From a virus, in IMG/VR virus record IMGVR_UViG_3300048115_000358, positions 1 through 42,006 of that record: 42,006 nt of DNA. The stretch is one strand, 5' to 3'. Made by a program: the position numbers and the translations under genes. A model generated the notes under the pieces. It searched no databases. It was not told the origin of the DNA and was given only the letters and a program-made list of their open reading frames with translations. Of the stretch, positions 31,384 to 39,458 are shown one piece after another. Position 1 is the first letter of the stretch; every line of letters begins with the position of its first letter.

Positions 31384-33081
31384 ATGAGTTGGAAAAAATA
31401 TTTTAAAACATATGACGGGATGCCAGAAAAGATGCCTGCATCAACAGGCGCTGGTGTATCGGCAGATGCGGACACAAAACGATATAGCAGTTGGCTACCT
31501 GAGGTTTATCAAGGTCAACCAAATCGTGTACAACGATATGGGCAATATGACCAGATGGATCTTGATTCGGAAGTTAACACTGCACTAGATACTATTGCGG
31601 AATTTTCTACGTTAAAAAATGAGTACACTAAGTTACCATTTCATATAGAATATAACGAAGAAGCAAGTGATACAGAAAACGACATTGTTCAAAAGTCATT
31701 AAAACAGTGGTGCAACATGAATGAAATGCACAAACGTATGTTTAGACTTTTTAGGAACTCTGTTAAGTACGGCGACCAAGTATTTGTTCGTGACCCAGAA
31801 ACATTCAAACTGTTTTGGGTTGACCCTGCAAAAATTGAAAAAGTTATTGTTAACGAAGGCAAAGGCAAAAAGATTGAAGCATACTATATTAAAGACATGG
31901 ATGTTAATCTACAAAGTCTTAACATTACCGCAGACGAAAATAAACTCTTACACTCATCAGCTGGATTCCCATCTAGTCCTAACGTAAATGCAAATACAAC
32001 TCAGGGATATGCGGCTGGTTCTGTAGGAGGAACAAGATATGTATCAGAACAAACATCAACACCAGTTGATGCAAAACATGTTGTTCATATTTCATTAAGT
32101 GAAGGTATCGATGGCTTCTGGCCTTTTGGTAACTCAATTCTTGAACCAGTATTCAAAGTTTATAAACAAAAAGAATTACTTGAAGATGCAATCTTGATTT
32201 ATCGTGTTCAAAGAGCACCAGAACGTAGAGTATTCTATATTGATGTTGGTAACATGCCAACGCACAAAGCACGTGCCCACTTAGAACGTATCAAAAATGA
32301 TATTCATCAAAGACGTATTCCTTCAAAAACAGGCGGTGGACAGAACATCGTTGATAGTGCGTATAATCCACTATCTATTATGGAAGATTACTTCTTTGCT
32401 CAGACGGCTGAAGGTCGTGGTTCTAAAGTTGAGACACTACCAGGTGGTGAGAACTTAGGACAGATTGATGATTTAAAATACTTCAATGATAAGATGATGC
32501 GTGGACTTAGAGTCCCACCAAGCTATCTAGGTAGCTTAGACAGTGACGGTAATGGCTACAATGATGGTCGTGTAGGTACTGCATTCATTCAAGAATTTAG
32601 ATTTACTAAATTCTGTGAAAGATTACAATCATTAGTAGTTGAAGACTTGGATAGAGAATTTAAAATGTTCTTGAAACACCGAGGTGTGGTTATTGAAAGT
32701 TCTTTATTTGATTTGAAATTCAATACTCCACAAAACTTTGGTAAGTATCGTCAAGCAGAAGTAGACCAAGTAATGATGAACGTATTTACTGCAATCGAAG
32801 GTGCAGATTATGTGAGCAAACGTTTTGCAATGAAACGTTTCTTAGGCTTATCTGATGAAGAAATCTTAGAAAATGAAAAACTATGGGCAGAAGAAAAAGG
32901 CACTGGTGATCCTGAAGGCCAAGATGGTCTTAAATCAGTAGGTGCAAGTGTCCCTGGTGGCGATTTCGAAGGTGGCGGTGACGCAGACTTTGATGAAACT
33001 GATGTAGACGATACAGAAGATGGTTCACCAATTAGTGGTGCAGAAAACGCCGAAGCCACTGATTCTGACGAACAAGTATAA
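31384..33081 (+). CDS. gp20-like portal protein
   Basis: 565 residues (T4 gp20 is 524). Portal signatures are clear: SWLPEVYQGQPNRVQRYGQY (36-55), DSEVNTALDTIAEFST (60-75), FRLFRNSVKYGDQVFVRDPE (118-137), KHVVHISLSEGIDGFWPFGN (232-251), then RVQRAPERRVFYIDVGNMP and VGTAFIQEFRFTKFCERLQS. It forms the dodecameric DNA channel at the head vertex and starts prohead assembly. The last ~50 residues are acidic and Gly-rich (GDPEGQDGLKSVGASVPGGD), probably disordered. The stop overlaps the TATAAATAC late box for the next gene. Confidence 0.93.
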   Translation: MSWKKYFKTYDGMPEKMPASTGAGVSADADTKRYSSWLPEVYQGQPNRVQRYGQYDQMDLDSEVNTALDTIAEFSTLKNEYTKLPFHIEYNEEASDTENDIVQKSLKQWCNMNEMHKRMFRLFRNSVKYGDQVFVRDPETFKLFWVDPAKIEKVIVNEGKGKKIEAYYIKDMDVNLQSLNITADENKLLHSSAGFPSSPNVNANTTQGYAAGSVGGTRYVSEQTSTPVDAKHVVHISLSEGIDGFWPFGNSILEPVFKVYKQKELLEDAILIYRVQRAPERRVFYIDVGNMPTHKARAHLERIKNDIHQRRIPSKTGGGQNIVDSAYNPLSIMEDYFFAQTAEGRGSKVETLPGGENLGQIDDLKYFNDKMMRGLRVPPSYLGSLDSDGNGYNDGRVGTAFIQEFRFTKFCERLQSLVVEDLDREFKMFLKHRGVVIESSLFDLKFNTPQNFGKYRQAEVDQVMMNVFTAIEGADYVSKRFAMKRFLGLSDEEILENEKLWAEEKGTGDPEGQDGLKSVGASVPGGDFEGGGDADFDETDVDDTEDGSPISGAENAEATDSDEQV

Positions 33082-33085
33082 ATAC
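33077..33085 (+). promoter_or_regulatory. Late promoter box TATAAATAC
   Basis: A match to the T4 late promoter TATAAATA, overlapping the gp20 stop codon. It is 27 bases before the 71-residue gene. Confidence 0.6.
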
Positions 33086-33111
33086 ATATAGTTAGAAATT
33101 GGAGTTCTAAG

Positions 33112-33327
33112 ATGAAATATTCAGATATTAAGGAAAACTATTCTCCTGACAGGGATAAACACAATAGTATAGAATTAGATGATACTAGAAAGAATCGTCT
33201 AACACTTTCGCACCTTAATGATTTAAGAAAGATTAGAGCATACAGAAAACTTAGAAATGATGAGAAAAAGTCTCAACTAAAGCAACAATACGGTGCTTCT
33301 AACGATTCTGAACAGCCTGAACTATAA
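33112..33327 (+). CDS. Small basic protein in the gp67 position
   Basis: 71 residues, starting MKYSDIKENYSPDRDKHNSI, with TTGGAG upstream. The centre is a Lys/Arg-rich helix (LNDLRKIRAYRKLRNDEKKS), and the C-terminus is polar. In T4 the small prohead core gene 67 follows gene 20; this gene has the same place but a basic helix, unlike the acidic gp67. It may be a prohead core or inner-shell protein, by position only. It is followed by a terminator (33414-33438). Confidence 0.6.
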   Translation: MKYSDIKENYSPDRDKHNSIELDDTRKNRLTLSHLNDLRKIRAYRKLRNDEKKSQLKQQYGASNDSEQPEL

Positions 33328-33413
33328 TATTTCATCTAAAAACCGTCAAATTTCTTACATTAAAGTACGCATATAAAACTTATAAGCGATACTCTAAATA
33401 ACTTATGATCCTG

Positions 33414-33438
33414 AATGGCTTAAAAATTAGCCATTTTT
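33414..33438 (+). terminator. Intrinsic terminator after the portal unit
   Basis: AATGGCT (33414-33420) pairs with AGCCATT (33429-33435) around an 8-base loop, with a five-T run at 33434-33438. It separates the gp20 unit from the next late promoter at 33470. Confidence 0.8.
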
Positions 33439-33469
33439 GCACATTTCCGCAATAAACCCCAAAAACCTC

Positions 33470-33478
33470 TATAAATAC
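33470..33478 (+). promoter_or_regulatory. Late promoter box TATAAATAC for the head operon
   Basis: TATAAATAC, 32 bases after a terminator and 98 bases before the first head-core gene. It should drive the acidic core protein, gp21, gp22 and gp23. Confidence 0.7.
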
Positions 33479-33511
33479 ATTTGAAACAATAGAAGTGTTT
33501 CTACAACATTG

Positions 33512-33558
33512 CCACATTCATAACTTTGTGGTTTATTAGCCACAATTTGTGGCGTTTT
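33512..33558 (+). promoter_or_regulatory. Two mutually exclusive hairpins in the head-operon leader
   Basis: CCACA (33512-33516) can pair with TGTGG (33527-33531). GCCACA (33539-33544) can pair with TGTGGC (33548-33553), followed by GTTTT. The middle strands (TTGTGG from 33526 and CCACAA from 33540) can instead pair with each other. This arrangement looks like an attenuator; the T-run is short, so termination strength is uncertain. Confidence 0.4.
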
Positions 33559-33575
33559 AGATAAGGAGACTAATT

Positions 33576-34481
33576 ATGTCAAGAAGTACACTAGAAAACG
33601 TACTAGAACTTCTTATCAACGAGGAGCGTGATGCGGCGGAAGCCATGTTACATGACTTCATCGTAGCTGAGGCCCGTAGAATCCATGAAGAACTTCTAAA
33701 CGAAAGTGACGAAGTTGTAGAAGAAGATTTGGAAGATATAGACGAGTCTGAGGACGAAACCGTTGAGGAAGCATCAATCGAAGCGCCTGAAACAAGTGAA
33801 ATTGAATCAGACGAAGCAGAGATTGAGAATGAAGAATTCTATGACGAAGACGAAAAATCAGAAGACGAAGCAGTTGATGACCTAGAAATGGGTGACGCAG
33901 AGGCTCCGGAAGAAGATATTGAGGATCGTGTAGATGACCTAGAATCAAATCTAGCGGATCTGGAAGCAGAGTTCGAAAAAATTATGTCAGGTGAAAAAGA
34001 TGACATGGAAGATGAAGCCGATGAAGAAGAGGCAGAAATGGACATGGAATCAGTTGAAGCTGATGAACCAACATTCGAAGAAACATCAGAAGTAGAAGAA
34101 TCATCAGAAGAAGCTACAGAAGATAAAGTAGAAGAAGGTTCAGAAGATGACTTAGAACTTGATTTAGATGAATCAGATGATGATGCAGAAGATGAAGCAA
34201 AATTAGATGAATACAAAACACCAGTTACTGCAAAAGCAGGCGACAACGGTGACAGTGTATCATCTACTGTAAATGCTAATCCAAAGCGTCCAGGTGATGA
34301 TTCAAATGCGGCGCCAGTAAAAACACATGATGGTAACACATCAGGTGGCAAAGGCGATGCACCTAAAGATATGAATACAAAAAATGTAAACGTATCAGGA
34401 AACAGTAAAGCACCAGCAATGAAGCCAGAATCGGCATCTGCAGGTGATGATGGGGCTAACACCAAGTCAGTTTCATCTTAA
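33576..34481 (+). CDS. Very acidic prohead core-type protein
   Basis: 301 residues with strong GGAG ribosome binding site. The first 40 residues are helical (MSRSTLENVLELLINEERDA). Residues 44-215 are extremely rich in Glu, Asp and Ser with heptad-like stretches (RVDDLESNLADLEAEFEKIM). The last 85 residues are Gly/Asn/Thr/Lys-rich and disordered. LLNE-S (40-44) fits the gp21-type cleavage consensus. Acidic core proteins between portal and protease (gp67 and gp68 in T4) form part of the prohead scaffold, and this gene is in that place. It is the first gene in the late head operon. Confidence 0.65.
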   Translation: MSRSTLENVLELLINEERDAAEAMLHDFIVAEARRIHEELLNESDEVVEEDLEDIDESEDETVEEASIEAPETSEIESDEAEIENEEFYDEDEKSEDEAVDDLEMGDAEAPEEDIEDRVDDLESNLADLEAEFEKIMSGEKDDMEDEADEEEAEMDMESVEADEPTFEETSEVEESSEEATEDKVEEGSEDDLELDLDESDDDAEDEAKLDEYKTPVTAKAGDNGDSVSSTVNANPKRPGDDSNAAPVKTHDGNTSGGKGDAPKDMNTKNVNVSGNSKAPAMKPESASAGDDGANTKSVSS

Positions 34482-34503
34482 GAAATACTTTTGGAGATAA
34501 CCA

Positions 34504-35133
34504 ATGACCGTTCTTATAGAAAGGCTATCACATAAACAAGCGGCAGTTAAGTCACGTATAGTGGAAGGTGATGACGGCGGAAAAAATATGTTCATGGAAG
34601 GCATTTTCGTTCAAGGTAACGTTAAAAATGCTAACCAACGTGTTTATCCGGTCAGAGAAATTGCGAAAGCAGTTGAATCCGTACAAGATAAAATCGACCA
34701 AGGTTTTCCTGTACTAGGAGAATGTGACCATCCGCCAGAACTAACAGTAAACGTTGACAGAGTTTCGCATATTATTGAATCTATGTGGATGGATGGGCCT
34801 AATGGTTATGGTAAACTTAAAATTGTACCGACTCCAATGGGTAACATTATCAGAACATTAATCGAATCAGGCGCTACATTAGGTGTCTCATCTCGTGGTT
34901 CTGGAGAAGTTAACCCAAGCGGTGAGGTAAGCAATTTTGAGATTGTCACTGTAGACATCGTAGCACAACCAAGTGCTCCCGAAGCCTACCCTAAGGCAAT
35001 CTACGAAGGTTTAATGAACATGCGTGGTGGTTACCAAACTTGGCAACTAGCACAAAACGTTCAAACAGACAAGGTCGCTCAAAAGTACTTGTCAGAACAA
35101 ATAATTAAGTTCATTAAAGAACTTAAACTTTAA
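34504..35133 (+). CDS. gp21-like prohead protease
   Basis: 209 residues (T4 gp21 is 212). The S78-type protease features are clear: GNVKNANQRVYP (38-49), GECDHPPE (72-79) with the catalytic His76, LGVSSRGSGEV (126-136) with the catalytic Ser at 129 or 130, and VDIVAQPSAPEAYP (150-163). It matures the prohead by cutting core and capsid proteins, usually after (L/I)xE. Genes for its probable substrates flank it, and LNE sites are visible in three of them. A TTGGAG ribosome binding site precedes the ATG. Confidence 0.93.
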   Translation: MTVLIERLSHKQAAVKSRIVEGDDGGKNMFMEGIFVQGNVKNANQRVYPVREIAKAVESVQDKIDQGFPVLGECDHPPELTVNVDRVSHIIESMWMDGPNGYGKLKIVPTPMGNIIRTLIESGATLGVSSRGSGEVNPSGEVSNFEIVTVDIVAQPSAPEAYPKAIYEGLMNMRGGYQTWQLAQNVQTDKVAQKYLSEQIIKFIKELKL

Positions 35134-35147
35134 CAGGAGAAGCAACA

Positions 35148-36263
35148 ATGGCAACAGAAATCCTTGCAAATCTGCTAGAGTCCGGTGTACTATCCGAAGA
35201 GGCTGGCGCACAAATTAAAGAGGCTTTAGACAAGAAATTATCAGAAGCAAGAGAGGAGATTACAGCCGAGTTGCGTGAGGAATTCGCACAAAAATTTGAA
35301 CACGACAAATCAGTAATCGTTGGAGCAATGGACAACATGCTAAACAACGCAATTAAAACTGAAATGGAAGAGTTCAAGTCTGACCGCGAATCTCTAATCG
35401 CAGAACGAGTTGCATATAAGAAAGCAATTTCTGAACATGCAAAACTCCTTGAAAAATTCATTACTTCTCGTTTGGCGACCGAAGTTAAGGAACTTAGAAG
35501 TGATAGAGCAAAAGTTAACGAAAATCTTGAAAATACTAAGAAATTCGTTGTCAAGCAACTATCACGTGAACTAGCTGAGTTCCATAATGATAAACGTGAG
35601 TTAGTTAACACTAAAGTACGTTTAGTAGCAGAAGGTAAAGAACTACTTAACAAGACTAAAGATAGCTTTATCAAACGTTCAGCGGAATTAGTAGAGAACA
35701 CAATTAAAAATTCTCTACGTTCAGAAATGAAAACGTTAAAAGAAGATATTCAATCGGCTAAAGAAAACGAATTTGGTCGTAAGGTATTTGAAGCGTTCTC
35801 AGGCGAATTCATGACTTCACATTTAAATGAAGGCACAGAAGTTGCTAAAGTGAACAAGAAGCTAGACGAATCAGCTACTAAGGTTGAAGAACTTGAAAAA
35901 GTAATCGCTGATAAAGATGCAGACATTGAAGGCGCTAAGAAGGCACAACGTATTCTAGAAGACAAGATGAACCGTAAAGAGGTTATGTCAGGTCTACTAG
36001 CACCGTTAGGCAAAGAAAAAGCAACAGTAATGTCTGATTTATTAGAGTCAGTAAAAACTTCAAATCTAAAATCTGCTTTCAAGAAGTATCTACCGGCAGT
36101 ATTAGATGAGAAAAACGTTTCAACGAAAGAAGAAACAAAAACATTAACAGAAGGCAAAGTGACTGAACATACTGGTGACCGTGAGGTAGTAACGGAAGAA
36201 TCACAGTCGTCAGGAAGCGATGCCGAAATAATTCAGCTTAAGAAATTAGCTGGATTGAAATAA
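35148..36263 (+). CDS. gp22-like prohead scaffold protein
   Basis: 371 residues (T4 gp22 is 269), nearly all helix and coiled coil: MATEILANLLESGVLSEEAG, EALDKKLSEAREEITAELRE and so on. The C-terminal region (FSGEFMTSHLNEGTEVAKV, 217-235) is the conserved gp22 core-assembly region, and QLKKLAGLK ends the protein. It forms the internal core around which the capsid assembles and is degraded by gp21. LNE-G (226-229) and LDE-S (239-242) are candidate cut sites. AACAGGAGAAG precedes the ATG, 14 bases after gp21. Confidence 0.88.
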   Translation: MATEILANLLESGVLSEEAGAQIKEALDKKLSEAREEITAELREEFAQKFEHDKSVIVGAMDNMLNNAIKTEMEEFKSDRESLIAERVAYKKAISEHAKLLEKFITSRLATEVKELRSDRAKVNENLENTKKFVVKQLSRELAEFHNDKRELVNTKVRLVAEGKELLNKTKDSFIKRSAELVENTIKNSLRSEMKTLKEDIQSAKENEFGRKVFEAFSGEFMTSHLNEGTEVAKVNKKLDESATKVEELEKVIADKDADIEGAKKAQRILEDKMNRKEVMSGLLAPLGKEKATVMSDLLESVKTSNLKSAFKKYLPAVLDEKNVSTKEETKTLTEGKVTEHTGDREVVTEESQSSGSDAEIIQLKKLAGLK

Positions 36264-36291
36264 ACCAGGATAATTATCAGGAGAACAAAAG

Positions 36292-37446
36292 ATGGAAAAT
36301 CTTTTTGAAGGAAATAACTGGGACTCAACACGTGATGCTCTTTTAGAAGGTCTAGAAGGCACAAAACGTGACACAATGTCCGCAGTTTTAGAAAACACTA
36401 AAGTAGCACTTAATGAAAGTGCAACTGCTGGTGCAACACAGGCTGGTAACATCGCAACACTTAACAAAGTGATCCTACCAGTTATCCGTCGTGTAATGCC
36501 AACAGTAATCGCAAACGAAATCATTGGTGTACAACCAATGACAGGTCCAGTAGGCCAAATTCACACATTAAGAGTTCGTTACGCAGAAGCAAAAGCTGGC
36601 GTGGCGGCAGGTGATGAAGCATTAAGCCCATTTGAAATTGCTAACGCATATTCAGGTGACGCATCAGCGGCTCCGGCGGCAACTGCATCACTAGAAGGTG
36701 AAGCGGGTTCAAAAATGTCAATTCAGGTCCTAAAACAGACTGTAGAAGCTAAAACAAGAAAGCTATCTGCACGTTGGACTTTTGAAGCGGCACAGGACGC
36801 TAACTCAATGCACGGTTTAGATATCGAAGCTGAAATCATGGCGGCATTAGCAATGGAAATCACTGCTGAAATCGACCAAGAAATCTTAGGCTCACTATCT
36901 GCACTTGCAACAACAGGTGGCACATATGACATGTCAGCATCTTTCACAGGTACACCAACGTTTATCGGTGACAGACATGCCGTTCTTGCGACATTAATCA
37001 ACCAACAAGCTAACCTAGTAGCACAGCGTACAAGACGTGGCGCGGCTAACTGGGCTGTGCTTTCACCATCAGCATTAACAGTTCTACAGTCTGCTACAAC
37101 ATCAGCATTCGCTAGAACAACTGAAGGTACTTTTGAAGCACCAACTAACACTAAATTCGTAGGTACACTAAACGGTACAATGCGTGTATATGTTAACACA
37201 TATGCGGCAAACGATGATGTATTACTTGGTTACAAAGGTGCAGGCGAAATCGATGCGGCGGCATTCTATTGTCCGTACGTACCGCTAATGTCATCAGGTG
37301 TTGTTGTTGATCCGGCTTCTTTTGAGCCAGTAGTTTCATTCATGACTCGTTACGGGTATGTGGAACTAACAAACACAGCGTCATCTCTAGGTAACGCGGC
37401 TGACTACGTATCTAAAATCGCAGTTAGCAATCTAGCTTTCGTATAA
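36292..37446 (+). CDS. gp23-like major capsid protein
   Basis: 384 residues, shorter than T4 gp23 (521) and closer to divergent marine T4-like capsids. Typical stretches are LNKVILPVIRRVMPTVIANE (57-76), IIGVQPMTGPVGQIHTLRVR (77-96), ARWTFEAAQDANSMHGLDIE (162-181), a QRTRRGAANWAVLSPS region and YCPYVPLMSSGVVVDPASFE (323-342). LNE-S at 40-43 is the likely maturation cut, giving a mature protein of about 342 residues. The reduced length suggests loss of the T4 insertion domain. The gene ends the head operon, with a strong terminator 26 bases later. Its composition is biased to GCA, ACA and similar codons, as expected for high expression. Confidence 0.95.
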   Translation: MENLFEGNNWDSTRDALLEGLEGTKRDTMSAVLENTKVALNESATAGATQAGNIATLNKVILPVIRRVMPTVIANEIIGVQPMTGPVGQIHTLRVRYAEAKAGVAAGDEALSPFEIANAYSGDASAAPAATASLEGEAGSKMSIQVLKQTVEAKTRKLSARWTFEAAQDANSMHGLDIEAEIMAALAMEITAEIDQEILGSLSALATTGGTYDMSASFTGTPTFIGDRHAVLATLINQQANLVAQRTRRGAANWAVLSPSALTVLQSATTSAFARTTEGTFEAPTNTKFVGTLNGTMRVYVNTYAANDDVLLGYKGAGEIDAAAFYCPYVPLMSSGVVVDPASFEPVVSFMTRYGYVELTNTASSLGNAADYVSKIAVSNLAFV

Positions 37447-37472
37447 TCTTAGATTATACTTTAGATATATTA

Positions 37473-37500
37473 AAACCCGGGAGCAATCCCGGGTTTTTTT
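37473..37500 (+). terminator. Strong intrinsic terminator after the capsid gene
   Basis: AAACCCGGGA (37473-37482) pairs with TCCCGGGTTT (37487-37496) around a GCAA tetraloop, with a T-run to 37500. It closes the head operon. Confidence 0.95.
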
Positions 37501-37523
37501 ATTTGCCCATTTCCTCTAAAACT

Positions 37524-37532
37524 GATAAATAC
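37524..37532 (+). promoter_or_regulatory. Late promoter box GATAAATAC for the first adhesin
   Basis: GATAAATAC, 34 bases before the ATG at 37566 and just after the capsid terminator. Confidence 0.65.
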
Positions 37533-37565
37533 TATTAATAAATCAATCTTTGAGAGAGAAACACG

Positions 37566-39338
37566 ATGGCAGAACAAATCAAATTTGGTGACAGACTATT
37601 CTTAAAAGGTGCAAAAGTATTTCTTGATAGTGGTCCAACAGACAACGCTATTTTAGAAACAAGAAGTGGCACAGTCGAAATCGCAGGCAACCTTGTAGTA
37701 CAAGGTTCAACAACCACAGTTAATTCAGAAACAGTTTCAGTTGCAGACCCGTTTATGTTATTAAACGGAGACCTCACAGGTGCGGCATCAGAAGATGTAG
37801 GTATTGAAATAAACAGAGGTACAGACGATAATAAAAAATTTGGTTGGGTTGAAACATCAGGAAATTGGTCTACTTTTGGTGAAGACTTGTCAATTGGTGC
37901 AATGACAGGCACTGATATTACTTTGACTGGTGCTCTAGTAGGTGATGTTGACTCAGAGAATGGTATTAAAATTATAGATATTACTGGTGATGGCACTGTA
38001 GATATTAATGGCGGAAATATTGATGCTACTGTAATTGGTGCTACTACACCATTACAAGCAACGTTTACAGATGCTACAGTTACTGGAGATTTAGATGTTC
38101 GTGGTTCTTTTTTAACTATAACAACTGACGAACTAACAGAAGGTTTAACAAATAAATATTTTTCAAACGATAGAGCAAGACAGGCTATTTCAGTTGCGGG
38201 AGGCGGAAGTCTTACATACGATAATGCAACTGGTATCATTTCATTTACAGGACAATATTATTCAGATGCAGACGCAAGACAGGCTATTAGTGTTGTAGGA
38301 AATGAAATTGCTTATGACAATGGCACAGGTGTTATCAGTTATGATGCACCAACAGACTTTGGTTTATTAACAGATCCAAATGTTATATCAGGTTCAACAG
38401 GCGGTTCAGCAGGTTCAAGTGTTCCAACAAACGTTGGTTCTTTCTTAAATGATGCAGGATACCTTATTAACGTAGTTGAAGATACTACTCCTGCATTAGG
38501 CGGTGATTTAGATATAAACAATTTTAAGATTTATACTACAGAAAATGACAACTACATTAAAGTAAATTATGATTTAGCAAGTGATGGATCTCATGGTATG
38601 GCTTTTAACGCTGTATCAAACATGAACTTTTTTGTTGACCCTAATAATGCAGGATCAACATCATACTTTGGATTCTATGCAAAGAAAAATCCAGACACAC
38701 ATACTATAAACCAATCAAATTCTATATTTAATATCAATCAAAATGGTGATGTTAGAATTACAGGTAATATTCTTGGTGCAACTACTGATAATCTAGTTGA
38801 AGGCAGTAATAATCACTATTATTCAGACAATAGAGTAAAAACATATCTTGCAAATCAAACAGGCGGTATGTGGCCATCACAAGATAACACATATGATATA
38901 GGTTCTCCAAATTATCAATGGAAAACAATATATGGTCATACAGTAGAGGCAACATATGCTGATTTGGCTGAAAGATATGAAACAGATGCAGAATATGAGC
39001 CTGGAACAGTAGTTATATTTGGTGGGGAAAAAGAAATAACAACGACAGATGTAAATACAGATTATAGAGTAGCTGGTGTTATATCTACAGATCCGGGATT
39101 AAAGTTAAATTCATCAGCAGGTGATGATAAAACACATCCTTATCTGGCTTTACGTGGTAGAGTACCGTGTAAAGTTATTGGACCAGTAGCAAAAGGCGAC
39201 TTATTAGTTACTTCTGATACTCCGGGTTATGCAAGAAGTGTAGGCGGTAATTTGACTACAGCAGGCTCGGTTTTTGCAAAATCTTTGACACAAGACATGT
39301 CTGAAGGTGCAAAAGTTATTGAAGTTGTAATTATCTAA
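37566..39338 (+). CDS. Tail-fibre/adhesin-like structural protein with processing-type C-terminus
   Basis: 590 residues. Residues 25-130 are beta-helix-like (TVEIAGNLVVQGSTTTVNSE, ADPFMLLNGDLTG). Residues about 180-245 and 405-430 contain copies of the (T/D)D-L-x-EG...N-x-Y(Y/F) repeat seen in the next gene, e.g. DELTEGLTNKYFSNDRARQA and DNLVEGSNNHYYSDNRVKTY. The C-terminal ~135 residues (YADLAERYETDAEYEPGTVV, YRVAGVISTDPGLKL, ALRGRVPCKVIGPVAKGDLL) match a domain common at the ends of phage fibres and bacterial adhesins, often linked to trimerisation or self-processing. It probably forms host-contact fibres or head fibres. It has its own late promoter. Confidence 0.65.
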   Translation: MAEQIKFGDRLFLKGAKVFLDSGPTDNAILETRSGTVEIAGNLVVQGSTTTVNSETVSVADPFMLLNGDLTGAASEDVGIEINRGTDDNKKFGWVETSGNWSTFGEDLSIGAMTGTDITLTGALVGDVDSENGIKIIDITGDGTVDINGGNIDATVIGATTPLQATFTDATVTGDLDVRGSFLTITTDELTEGLTNKYFSNDRARQAISVAGGGSLTYDNATGIISFTGQYYSDADARQAISVVGNEIAYDNGTGVISYDAPTDFGLLTDPNVISGSTGGSAGSSVPTNVGSFLNDAGYLINVVEDTTPALGGDLDINNFKIYTTENDNYIKVNYDLASDGSHGMAFNAVSNMNFFVDPNNAGSTSYFGFYAKKNPDTHTINQSNSIFNINQNGDVRITGNILGATTDNLVEGSNNHYYSDNRVKTYLANQTGGMWPSQDNTYDIGSPNYQWKTIYGHTVEATYADLAERYETDAEYEPGTVVIFGGEKEITTTDVNTDYRVAGVISTDPGLKLNSSAGDDKTHPYLALRGRVPCKVIGPVAKGDLLVTSDTPGYARSVGGNLTTAGSVFAKSLTQDMSEGAKVIEVVII

Positions 39339-39374
39339 AAATTAAATACAAACATAGTCTAAACAGAGAAATAC

Positions 39375-39414
39375 GATAAATAACACTAGATTATGCTGTT
39401 ACAGATACGGCATA
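39375..39414 (+). promoter_or_regulatory. Late-type box and leader hairpin for the second adhesin
   Basis: GATAAATAAC (39375-39384) is a one-base variant of the late box. After it, 39392-39414 folds into an 8-bp hairpin (TATGCTGT with ATACGGCATA, one G-U pair). A 7-T run at 39433-39439 is too far away for a classic terminator, so the hairpin may stabilise the leader. Confidence 0.45.
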
Positions 39415-39458
39415 GTTTATAAATGAAATCGATTTTTTTATAGACGGGAGAAAATACA

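Noticed and set aside
33839-34465. 208-codon Ser-rich ORF on the minus strand
   Set aside because: It is the antisense shadow of the Glu/Asp-rich core protein: GAA/GAT codons read backwards as TTC/ATC and Ser codons.
37535-38239. 234-codon minus-strand ORF opposite the first adhesin
   Set aside because: No ribosome binding site or promoter. It arises from the biased codon use of the Thr/Gly-rich coding strand and overlaps the capsid-side late promoter.
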